Shown here one piece after another: positions 35,351 through 45,639 of a stretch of DNA of 64,000 nt (positions within the stretch are counted from its first letter, which is position 1; the number at the start of each line of letters is the position of its first letter). A program made the position numbers and the translations under genes. This DNA is from Ampullaceana balthica (lineage: Eukaryota > Mollusca > Gastropoda > Lymnaeidae). The notes beneath the pieces were generated by a model that ran no database searches, was not told where the DNA came from, and saw only the letters and a program-made list of their open reading frames with translations. The stretch lies in the NCBI GenBank assembly GCA_944989445.1, contig CALYLW010001186.1:62001-126000 (forward strand), read 5' to 3'.

Positions 35351-36108
35351 GATACCTAGTCAAGTCATTTCTAATTGCCCATCATTGTCCATTGTTATTT
35401 GTAAATTTGTCTAGCTCCTATACTTTTAACCTATTATGTGTTTTTCAATTTTTTTTAAACTATACATTTTTAGTGTAAATCTGACAATATTGAATATAAT
35501 GATCGTCTTTTTTTCTTTTTATTTATAATATAAATTTCTAAATTTTTATTTTCTTCTTCTTATGAATTATATCTTCCTTCTTCTTGTTTTATAATTGACT
35601 TGTTGTTTTTTTTCAATTTTTCGTGCACTTTTTAAATTTATTTTTTTATTATTGTTTTTTATTACAAATTTGTTTAGCTCCTTCACTTCTCAACATATCT
35701 AATTTTCCCGATTTTCCAAGTTCTGTTATTTTTATTTTTAAATTAAAGACTAGAATCTGAAACTGCAAGGCGAGTTTAAAATCTGACGTAATCTTAAAAA
35801 TATGCCGACCGATTTTCAAATCTGCAAAATCCTATCTAAATCTATGGTTTTTAAATCTATGGCTTTTTAAATCTATGGCTGTTTAAATCTACGGCTGTTT
35901 AAATCTGATTGACTCTATTTGAACCTGCCAGCATCTGCCTACATCTTTGTAAATCTAACATAATCTAAATTAATCTATTCGTTTGTGTCGTTATTTATCT
36001 CCATCAGTTAACATTTGACAGCTTCTTAATAAATTTATGTTACAGCATGTGCTATGTCTAAATTTGTATATATTTATATAAGTATTTATATTATCAATAT
36101 ATGTTTAT
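35351..36108. other. AT-rich with a short TAAATCTATGG repeat
   Basis: 35830-35910 contains four imperfect copies of a roughly 19-bp TTTAAATCTATGGCT unit. No coding sequence recognised. Confidence 0.5.
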
Positions 36109-36885
36109 TAGGGCTGCGGAAATTAACGATTAATTTCTCGATTAATCGTTAAACATTTTTAAAGATTAAATTATTTTTTAACGATTAATCGACCAATCAC
36201 TTACAAATAATGGGAAGTCAAAAATGATTTTAAAAAATTAATTAAAAAAATTGCGCCGATAAAAAATAAAAAAATTCCTGGACGATTACACGAACATTTT
36301 GGTTTTAAACTATTGACTGACGCGAATGTTCAAAATGTTGATAAAGTTTGCCTAACATGGTTCTAACTTCGACTACTTATCAAACCAAATGAAAAGCGTA
36401 TTAAGCTAATGGCAGTAATGGAGTCTGACTCAGAGACAGAAAGTGACGACAGCTCTTCCGATGAATTACTGCGTTACAAAATGGAGATGAAAGTTCCTGA
36501 ATCCATTAACCCACTACAATGGTGGACACTTAATGAATACCTATATCCGATATTGTCATTCCTTGCCCAGACAGCTTTGTGCATACCAGTTACCTCAGTT
36601 CCGTGTGAATGATTGTTCAGCTCGGCTGGTTATATTGTCAATTAGACCCACTCATCACTTGAACCAAATAATGTCAACACACTTGCGTTTTTTCGTAGTT
36701 GGTTAAAAGATGACATAGAAAGTAAACATTCCAGTGTTATTTAGATTTTCGACAAGAATGTTTAATAAGTGTTACTTATGACATCATAAATTTTAATTTT
36801 TGGCTTTAATCGAAATTAACGATTAATTAATCGTTAATTTGTCACCAGTTAACGATTAAATTTAAATTAATCGTTAACAGCCCTA
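36109..36885. mobile_element. 777-bp hAT deletion derivative (ZBED-like)
   Basis: The ends TAGGGCTGCGGAAATTAACG and CGTTAACAGCCCTA are inverted. The flanks ATGTTTAT and ATGTAGAT are a diverged 8-bp duplication (6 of 8). Both subterminal regions are rich in ATTAATCG words, as in other hAT elements of this kind. Only the 3' end of a transposase gene survives inside. Confidence 0.75.
36409..36720 (+). pseudogene. hAT transposase C-terminal (dimerisation) fragment, ZBED-like
   Basis: The frame reads W-W-T-L-N-E-Y-L-Y-P-I-L-S-F-L-A-Q, then I-P-V-T-S-V-P-C-E, a TGA stop (36610), then L-F-S-S-A-G-Y-I-V-N, a second stop, and S-S-L-E-P-N-N-V. This is the hAT C-terminal dimerisation block, normally (P-x-T-S-V-P-S-E-R-x-F-S-x-A-G). 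Two stops make it dead. It is the only coding remnant in this element. Confidence 0.8.
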
Positions 36886-39514
36886 ATGTAGATATGTATA
36901 AATAAGACACCGTTTTTATGAATTTGAAGGTACCTGTCCGCTTTCTGTCAGAGTTCAAACTACTTTCGGTAGTTTACATATCAACTCTATTCTAAATTCC
37001 TGTCCTATTCATAATTACATTTTTTCCTAATCCTGCAAAAGTTAGAAAAAAAAGGAATAAAAATATTTTTTAAAAAATATTAACAAAAATAAAATTTATA
37101 AAACTCATCTAGGGACATGCATTTGTTTTATGAAATATTAAGTAAAAAAAAAGTCAATTTTAATTCTGTAAAAAGCATGTCGAAATCGTGTACTAAAATC
37201 CTGTACAAATTAAGCAATAATACCGTCAAAGTGAAAAAAGTATCGTCCATTTAAATAAATATATAAATTAATATCATGTCAAAATCCAAACGTGCTTTGT
37301 TAAATTTCAAATCTAAACTTACATGAAATCCTTTCTAAAATCATTTTTAAAGTCTATGCAAATCCTAGAAAATACTGTCTGAATCGTCTCTAAATTGATC
37401 TAAATTATGTCTTATTTCCTACCGACTTAAGAAGATATAAGTCCACTTCAAATTAGATTGTAATTATTAGTTAAGTCCCTTGCACGTCCTATCATATAAA
37501 ATACATGTCTATCTAATCATGTCAAAAACTTGTCTCAGCACGTCAAAAATACTTTCCTAGTGAAGTGTAAGACCAGTACATTGCAATTGTACTTTTTGTA
37601 AACACGTGTCACACATCTCTTTTTATGTGTGTTTGTAGGCGTTATCATATAATACCATCTCTGTTTATGTGTGTTTGTAGACGTTATCATATAATACCAT
37701 CTCTCGTACAATAATTCCTTGAAACAATTGACATTAAGAAAATGCACTTTAATACTGAAATATCTGATGAATCCACAAATCAATATGCACAACAATAAAC
37801 TTCAGGATTAACATGTTGGAGATATACACTAACACCTTTCATCCAGCTTGTCCCCCTCGAACCTTCTACCACGCACCTCTCACGTGATCGTTCTATCTCT
37901 GCTCTCGTAATTTTCACTTGACATTCACCCCATCCATTACAAAATGATTTTGACATAAAAATTTTTTAGTCTAAATACAAAAAGATAATATATATTCAAA
38001 TATTCATCACCGATGGACAATCACTGCTTTACATACTATATCTCGACATGGTTATCATGAAAAATATGCAGGACTTCACCAGTCTGCTTGTACTGAAAAG
38101 AATGAATTCAATTTCATTAGGTTTATTTATTTATAATTTTTTTTAAAATTTATGTTTTAAAAGAAATTTAATTCAAGCCATGGGTTAAACTTTAACAGTA
38201 ATTTAATATGTGAACTTAAAGTATAAATGTATCAGTAGCTGGTCTTAATGTCCACAAATGGTATACACAGCCAGAAAATACGTCACACACACTAACCATT
38301 CTTCATGCTTTGCAAGAGTCTTTTTTAAACACTAGAGGTGAACAAATATTTATATACATTTTATTTTCATGGAATTTATTTTAAATGTATGAGTAATGTT
38401 AGAGATTTATGATGCAAACTTGATGCAAATTTGTTACGTTTGAATAAGTTTTGGCCTTGACATTTGACACATATAATCTCTACACTAAATCTATACAAAA
38501 GATTTATCAATTAAAACTAACTTTTTGTAAAAAAAACATTACTAACAATAGGCATACGAGTTATACATTTAATTTTTTTATTATTTTTATTTTACAGGTA
38601 CTGTAGATTGCACACAATATAATATGAGTAATATGACTATGAATATATAATATATATGTATATTAACTTTAACATACATCACAATACATAAGGTAGGTCA
38701 TCAATTAAAACTTACAGTTGTATAAAGAGATCACGTTACAGAAGATTGGTCATTACAAATGGAGAAATTAATTATTAAACTTGTTATTTATACAACACAC
38801 TACCACTACCACGTAAGAACGAATGCGTGGCGTGTTTAAGTCAAAGCGGGAATTCCCTGTAACTAAATATAGAACCCCGTGAGTCGAAATAGTTTTAAAA
38901 CCTCTCATGTTGAGTAGAACCTCATTTTGGAGCAAGGATTTGTCAACTCAAGAGGAGCTTCTAAAGGTAAACATCGTTGAGTATCTAAAACGTTACTATG
39001 GAACTCTTAGGGTATACGCAACCAAGATTTAAATATACGTTTTCTTATACTTATTGTATATTTTATAACTCTCTGTAAGTTATACTTTAAGTTATATTTT
39101 GTCTTATTATATAACATCTGATTGATATCATAACAATTACGTTGTTTTAGAGATTACAGATTTATTTTCAACACACATATTGGTAACTTTAAAATTAACA
39201 TACTTATTCCTAAGCCAGATAAGAAATTTAAATGTGCGATAATGTCTAGATTAGACGCAACATAATAGATTGACTTTAAGTAAACAAAATAACTATTCCT
39301 TTATTTGGAATGGGCTTTTAATCTAAGATAACTACTTTGTACATGAAATACTACAGCCAAGCTTGAGTACGTACTTAATGTTTATTATTGTAATCTAGAG
39401 AGTTAGACAGAACGACAAGTCAGTGAGAAATGAGACTGAGGTGATGTCTAACAAGTGTTATTTATAAGTTCCCTATCTTAGTCCAGATACATTTTCTTGT
39501 GAGTTGAACACACG
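36886..39514. other. Long AT-rich region without recognised genes
   Basis: A 44-bp direct duplication occurs at about 37613-37702 (TTTATGTGTGTTTGTAG...TTATCATATAATACCATCTCT). Many ATC-rich words at 37000-37520 (AAATC, TCTAAAT) suggest an old degenerate tandem repeat continuing that at 35830. No coding motif recognised. Confidence 0.45.
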
Positions 39515-39586
39515 GCAAAGCGTTGGCTGGCAGGCCTCCAATGAGTCATACGTGTCATCTCAGGAATTCCCGATTTTGTACTTTAC
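39515..39586. repeat. First unit of a degenerate ~110-bp direct repeat split by the hAT insertion
   Basis: GTTGGCTGGCAGG...GAGTCATACG...GGAATTCCCGATTTT recurs at 50129-50200 (GTTGGCTGGTAAG...GAGTCATACA...GGAATTCCCAATTTT) and again, weaker, at 50252-50295. Taking out 39587-50081 plus one target duplication leaves a continuous degenerate tandem repeat. Confidence 0.6.
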
Positions 39587-39929
39587 CAGTGGCGTAGCTA
39601 GCGACATGTGCGCCCGGGGACATGACACAAAATCTGCGCCCCTTGTCTGACCGAAAGATTCGGGGGGCTCATTGAGCCCCCAGGAAAAAAATTGAAATTT
39701 TACGTTTATATAGTTCATTTTCGAAGCTTCTGGTATTTTAATGAAATAGAATACAGACTAATATGTAATTCTCTATACGATTTTAAACAATTTATTTGAA
39801 GAAAAAAAAACTCTACTAATTATACAATTAGACATAGTCTACAAAAAAGTAATTCTCCTTGATTTGAATGTTGCAAACTCGTCAATAGCGCTGTCAAAAG
39901 TAATATTCTCAAGTGTTTATCTTTCGATG

Positions 39930-41250
39930 CTAAGGAGTGCAAGATCACTCAGACGATCTTGTCATATTGAAGCACGTAAATAAGACAACTACGCTTCGGT
40001 TGCTGAAGAACCGCTCACAGCTTTCAGTTGAAACAGCAATTGTTAGAAGTATTTGAAGTGAAATGCGCAGATTCGGAAATACGTCATCTCCAAATGAAAC
40101 AATAAAACCAAGAAGATCCAAAGGAGTTTCCGATAGAACTTCAGTCCGGGTACTGAGAAGCATTTCTCAGTCTCTGATTTATGTGCACAATTCATGTCCA
40201 TTGACGTCAGTGTCGTATAAATTAGCAAAATCTAAGCAATTTTAACGAAGTATATTGACTTTTGTCTCAGCAAGAAGAGTTTTGACGTCTAGTAAAAATC
40301 CAAATTTGTTGTTTAGATTTTTTAGACGAAAAAACCGTATTGATATCTCCTGTTGGAGTCTATCAATTACGCTGTTCATATCACGTGAAATTTCTTCTTC
40401 TGCAGAAAGTCCTGCATCTCTTGTTACTTCTCCAGGCATCCTCCGATGTCGTCTAATCCTTCTGTCAACCTTGATTCCCCAAGTTGTGCATCTTCATGTC
40501 CATTGTCTACCCGCAACCGGGCTCAAATTATCACGAATGTTAACAAAATCTTGCTCAAACGATTCAAGATCAAATGCTGCTTCCTTGAAATTCACAGTAG
40601 GATTCTGCAACCTTTTCTGGACTCGATCAATTTTCCCAAGTATGATGTTCCAGAAATTTAACAAAACTAGGAATTTAAAGCTTAATATACCTGCCAGCAA
40701 AGTTTCTGCATCACTTCTGGTGTCAGGCGTCATATTTGTATGTTCTGATAATTTTTCCAACAGCCCTACCAGTTCATGTCGTCTTTCATAAATTGCTTTA
40801 ACAGCTTCTGATCGTGCACTCCAACGTGTTTCAGACTCCCTCTTCATTGTGATTGGCACAACTCTTTTTAATTCTTCCCAAAGAGTTTTTGAACGAGAGA
40901 AACAAAAACTTTATACTTTAAAATGTTCCAAAAAACGTGATAACAATTGGATCCGGTTTAGCTGAGTGTATTCCTGCTAAGTTTAATCTGTGATTGTCAC
41001 AGTTGATGAACAATGCTCTGTGATTTCTGGCACATATTCGGTGTTGAATGCCGGATATATGCCCAGTCATTACAGCAGCATTTTCAAAATATTGTGATCG
41101 ATAGTCAGCTAGAGGTATGTTATTAGATTCCAGTTTCTCTACGATAACTCGTTCAAGGCTTGCTGCGTCTTTGGAATGTATCTGGATAAAACCTAAAAAT
41201 TATTCTTTGATGGTTTCTTTTTAGTTTGAAAATCCACATCAACAAATCTG
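39930..41250 (-). pseudogene. hAT transposase, zinc-finger MYM-type-1-like, broken
   Basis: hAT transposases cut and paste DNA with a split RNase-H fold. Minus-strand pieces in order: H-S-K-D-A-A-S-L-E-R-V-I-V-E-K-L-E, then R-S-Q-Y-F-E-N-A-A-V-M-T-G-H-I-S-G (the second catalytic-Asp region; here Glu-Asn replaces the common Asp-Asn), then F-I-N-C-D-N-H-R-L-N-L-A-G; then R-E-S-E-T-R-W-S-A-R, D-A-E-T-L-L-A-G-I-L-S-F-K-F (40494-40859), T-R-D-A-G-L-S-A-E-E-E (40242-40439), and the C-terminal dimerisation block P-N-L-R-I-S-L-Q-I-L-L-T-I-A-V-S-T-E-S-C-E-R-F-F-S (39945-40163). Frames change between blocks and stops are present, so it is inactive. The N-terminus is missing or lies beyond the inserted second hAT. 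Confidence 0.85.
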
Positions 41251-41817
41251 ATGACTTGAGAAAGCTGTTCCAGGTGTCTTAGATCGGGCGTTGAGTCAAG
41301 TAAGATACCGTAGTACTTTTTTTCTGATTTCATTCAACAGCTGATTCATTACAGTCAATGAAAGTAGGTGGATAAATTCATTTGGATTTCCGCTGATAAA
41401 TAAGCTACTGAACCTGGATTTTCTCGGGCATGTTGTAAGTGTTTTCTAACAGTGGATCATACTGATCAAGTTTGATCACAGAGAGACAGGAAAGAGAGGC
41501 GGTGTCTGATGTTTCATATAAAAGGAATTCAACTTGCTTTGACATACCGACACAAGCCGTGAGAGGAGAAACCTTCCCTCACTCCCCCACTGTATTCCCT
41601 CCACAGTGGAATTGGTGAAGTAAGATATTTCTTTTTAAAAAGAGTCACAGCATGCAGCAAAGGGACGAGAATTAACCATTCTGTAAGCCAGTGGTTCTTA
41701 ACCTTTTGAGATTCAAGGGCCACTTGAAAAACGTGTGTCTTAGCTACGGACCACTACTAAAAATTGTGCTACTACCGAGCTGGAAAGTTAAATATAATTA
41801 TACTGTGTATATCTTAT

Positions 41818-41860
41818 CTGTTGCAGACGCTCCTTCTATACAGAAGATTTTTGCTAGCTA
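41818..41860 (-). mobile_element. LINE 3'-tail fragment inside hAT 2
   Basis: ATCTTATCTGTTGCAGACGC and the following CTTCTATACAGAAGATT match the LINE tail and the 72-bp minisatellite unit. Only the tail is present, suggesting a very short insertion or capture. Confidence 0.45.
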
Positions 41861-41916
41861 TAAGTAGTAGGCCCTATACATGTTAGTTTGTAAAACTATA
41901 CTAATACTAGTTTGTG

Positions 41917-42180
41917 CTGCGGCGCCGTGGCGCCTGCGGCGCCCCCTTATTTTTAAAGGCGCCTACGGCGCCAACCTTTTTCAAAAGCCCAACTAACTTG
42001 TCCTTGTGTGAGAGATACGTAATATTAAACTACCTTAAAGGTACACAAAGTAATTTTAAATTGAGGTTGTAGGGCGCCTAGGGCGCCCACTTTTTTTTTC
42101 TTTCAAAAGCCCAAGTAACTTATCCTTGTATGATAAATACGAAATATTCCTGAAAATTAAACAAAGTATTTATATAATAA
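41917..42180. repeat. GGCGCC-rich palindromic duplication
   Basis: GCGGCGCCGTGGCGCCTGCG and GGCGCCTACGGCGCC are self-complementary, GC-rich words in AT-rich surroundings. The segment with CAAAAGCCCAACTAACTTGT (near 41983) recurs near 42103 as CAAAAGCCCAAGTAACTTAT, each behind a GGCGCC palindrome, so about 125 bp were duplicated. Confidence 0.6.
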
Positions 42181-42374
42181 TTTTTACAGTGCTAATCACC
42201 ACACGATTTTGTAACTAATTTTAGAAAGCAGCGCACCAAATTACTGCACCAAAAAATAACTATTTGAGTCAATCAGCACTGCTTACAACGCAAAATTTTA
42301 AAAAAGCAGAGTGATGTCCCTCAGCGCTAGGTATCACTGACAAATGAGCTTAAATATATAATACTAGCTGACCC

Positions 42375-42393
42375 GCGGCGTAGCATACGCCGC
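42375..42393 (-). other. Helitron 3'-terminal hairpin
   Basis: GCGGCGTA, loop of three, TACGCCGC: a perfect stem next to the terminal CTAG. In Helitrons this hairpin is the transposition stop signal. Confidence 0.88.
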
Positions 42394-42400
42394 TAATGAT

Positions 42401-44382
42401 TTAGTGACGGGTGAAGACTTCCTGAAAGACACAGTTGGCAAAATGGGGTGGGTTTGGGCAAACGACTGTGAGTGAATGAAAAGAAGGAACTCTGGAGAGA
42501 GCAACATACAATTGTCCATGACTGAAAACAGGTTTTGGAAGATACAGGCATATCTTTTTTAACGTTTGGCCCTGTGCTTTATTTATTGTCATGACAAAGG
42601 CTAATCTCACAGGGAATTGTCTGCGCGTGAAGGTAAAGGCAAATTTGAATCTGATGGAGTCAGGGATATCCGGGGAATAAGGACAGTTTGTGAGGTAGCA
42701 GCTGCGATAGTTTTACACTCCAGTACGTTGAGGTGAATACTGGTAACAGTCAGTCTAGTGCCATTACAGAGACCTCTTGCTGGCATGAGGTTTCTAAGAA
42801 GCATGACCACTGAACCAATTTTAATTTTCAGTTTATGCGGAGGCATGCCAGTAGGGGTAAGACTGTTCAGAAATTCTTCGGGGAATGAAAGTTGATCTGC
42901 GGGATAATCTGTGACGATGGAGTCAACGCTGGTGGAAGTTACTTCGTCGGTTGGGATACGTTTCAGTTCTTGTTCATTCAGGTGCAGGAAGTATTCGTTC
43001 GTGACACTTAATATAGCTCGCGTACTGAGTTGTTCCCAAGTGACAGTTGAGAAGTCGAGGTCGCCATATAGTTGTTGAACGGTATCAGAATGAACAGGAA
43101 AACAATGTGAAGGTAATGTTACAGGAGTTCCATTTGTCCCGTCTCCAACATTGAGAAGCCATTTTGCGAAATGTTGTTCATCAGGAAGAGTTCTCATATT
43201 TTTCGTCAGTGTAAGTACATGCATGTGACGCCACAAAGATTGCTTGTTAATGCAACTGGCGACAGTGAGTGCTCGTGAGCCACGCATATTAACGGGGAGT
43301 ATTTGTTGGAAATCTCCACCCAATAGTATTGTTTTCCCTCCAAATGGGTGCGTCTCACCTGTGAGATCACGTAACAACCTGTCAACTGCCTGGAATGCGT
43401 ATGCATGTGTCATTGGCGCCTCGTCCCATATAATCAATTTGGATTGCATAATATGTTGCGCGTGTTGCGAGTGAGGTTTGATATTGCATGTTGAAGTAGT
43501 AGTGAGCTTCAACGGTATTTTAAACACCGAATGTGCAGTACGCCCACCCGGTAACAATGTTGCTGCTATTCCTGTTAATGCAACGGTTATAGGATTGTCT
43601 CCCCTGGCTCTGATTGTATGAATCAGGGTTTTGTAGACAAAGGTTTTCTCTGTTCCTGCGGGACCATCTAAGAAGAAGCAGGTTTGTAGCGGATGGGAGT
43701 CGTTGTATGCAGCGTCCAAAACAGTGTCAACAGCGTGCTTTTGTTCTGTGCTGAGTTTGTCGTAGTGTTCCATAGCGTGGGAGTGTTCAGCCTGAGCGTC
43801 GAAGACGGAAGATGAATGACACATTGGAAGAATGTCAGTGAGGGGTAGGTGTAATTTGTGCAGGTTGAGGCCATGTGGTTGGAGCATGTCATTTATTTCT
43901 GCGAGAGAATACATGCAAGCGGTGCGTGTGGAATATGTTCTGAGAAGGTCCTCAGAAAGGGAGAGTTTATGCGTGTCCCATAGGTGTGGAACGTTATGTT
44001 GTTCGCCAAAGACACAGACGAAAACGAAAAGTTGTCGCAAGAACGGTGGCATTCGTATCTGAGATGCCTCTGTAAGAGTATCATGCCATATCTTGTCGTC
44101 TTTAAGAAGACCCAATTGTTGGCACGCCTCTTTGAAAGTGTTACATTCCACGCCGTTGACAGTTCGTAGAAGGTTGAAACTTGTGACGCCTACGGAACGG
44201 GTAAGGAGAAGCCTGAGGTAATAACGTTCGGTGTCGTTAATGGCAACAACAGGCATTCTACCGATCACTTTTGTGCCTCCTCTAATTTTCTTTTGCCATT
44301 TTCCAGAGGATTGTTGGAATGTGTAATGTTGGGGAACATCAGTGTAATGTAACAGCTTCAGGATCGGTCTTGTTGAGTTCAA
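42401..44382 (-). pseudogene. Helitron PIF1-family helicase domain, frameshifted
   Basis: This is the 5'-3' DNA helicase half of the Helitron Rep-Hel protein, which unwinds the strand during rolling-circle transposition. The main frame (42607-44382, 591 residues) has Walker A G-P-A-G-T-E-K-T at 240-247, Walker B I-I-W-D-E-A-P at 317-323 and G-G-D-F-Q-Q-I-L-P at 355-363. In Walker A the last glycine is replaced by glutamate, which should block ATP binding. A one-base shift near 42635 moves the rest into another frame (42401-42610), where [10 protein letters not shown] and Y-V-A-L-S-R-V (motifs V and VI) follow. The upstream end overlaps the Rep frame by 44 bp because of another shift near 44360. 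Otherwise the sequence is well preserved. Confidence 0.93.
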
Positions 44383-45636
44383 ACCAAGCTAAGAGAATGG
44401 TGCTTTTGTTGGCCTGTCTTTGTAGCGCTCGTTCTTCGTGACCCTCATGAAAGAAGACGATTTGTTGTTCTGGCAAATGAACTGGTAATCGTGTAATAAC
44501 GTGCGATTTTTCTGAAAGACTGTACTCGTTCAAACGCCACATAGCCTCAGGAGCACTAACATACCTACCATCAAGGAAAGTGTGTATTTCGTCATGTTGG
44601 AAAACACCATCGGCTGGCTCCTTCTGAAGTGCAATGGATGCAGCGTTTTGTCCTTTGTAGACATACTTATATAGATACTTGATACATTGAATGGACGCGC
44701 ACACTTCAACGTTAATGTGAGCATTGAATTTCTGAGAAAGCCAGGGATTGTAAGGTACTATCCAACGATTATCGATGTCGTATTTGCCAACAATGGCAGT
44801 TGTGCCCTGTCTTCGGCGGTATATGGGGTACCCTTGTGTGTTTTCTTGTGTCTCGGCGTTGAAGTCCTTTGGGTAATTTTTGGTGCACTTGCCGTCTTTC
44901 ATGCAAGGTGAGTTGGCATTGAGCGTGCCACACGGACCATGTACCATGCATTTAGTGACAATTTGGAAAAGTCGAGGGTGTATTTCGGGATTTGGAAGCT
45001 CAGCGCAGACATATTTGTCTATGTCATCTTTGGTCCTTATTTTGCACTGTGAATCAAGTGTCAGTAACATATGGCAATGAGGCAAGCCTCGTTTTTGGAA
45101 CTCAATGACGAAAATGTATGCGACTACATTTCCGAAAATATTCCTCTCCAGAATGTCAGTTAGGAACTCCCGAAGTTTGATATGAAAGACGCGGGCAACG
45201 ACATCAGGTCTGTGTTCTGGGCGCTCATGATGGGAAATGGCGTTAGAAATTTCCGGAAAATCAGGATTGCAGGTGAATGTTAGGATAAGTTAGGCTTTCC
45301 ACATTTGCGGACAATTGCCATCGCGTCTTGGTAGTTCTCTTGCATGTACCGTGGACTGCCTTGAAACGTAGAGGGAAGAATGATCAACTGTCCAGGGCGA
45401 AGGTTATTGTCTTGTGCTTTCGCAGCGATAGCATCCATCAGTCCCCTGTATTGTTCTACGCGCAAATCTTGTTGATGGGAGCGTAGGTAATGTAATCGTG
45501 CGCCTTCTGTTCTGACATATGCGTCGACGACATATTGCTGGAAGAGTTTGCCGCTTGAATGCAAGATGCTGAATGCAGATGTCATGGCAAGCCTGTAAGC
45601 ATAAAATTGGAGTTGTGTGACTCGGGTTCTGTTCAC
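44339..45636 (-). pseudogene. Helitron HUH replicase (Rep) domain, frameshifted
   Basis: The first part (45280-45636) is the Helitron-like N domain: R-V-T-Q-L-Q-F-Y-A-Y-R-L, F-Q-Q-Y-V-V-D-A-Y, I-L-P-S-T-F-Q-G-S-P-R-Y-M, and D-A-M-A-I-V-R-K-C-G-K-P. A one-base shift near 45287 is followed, in the new frame, by L-T-F-T-C-N-P-D-F-P-E-I (Rep motif 1), then E-F-Q-K-R-G-L-P-H-C-H-M-L-L with the metal-binding His-Cys-His (HUH motif), and finally C-I-K-Y-L-Y-K-Y-V-Y-K-G with the catalytic tyrosines. Rep nicks and rejoins the strand at Helitron ends. All core catalytic residues are kept; only the frame is broken. It is separated from the upstream frame by a single TAA at 45640-45642. Confidence 0.93.
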
Positions 45637-45639
45637 GGT

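Noticed and set aside
43832..44062. Plus-strand frames between 43.2 and 45.1 kb
   Set aside because: Antisense shadows of the well-supported Helitron Rep-helicase coding region.
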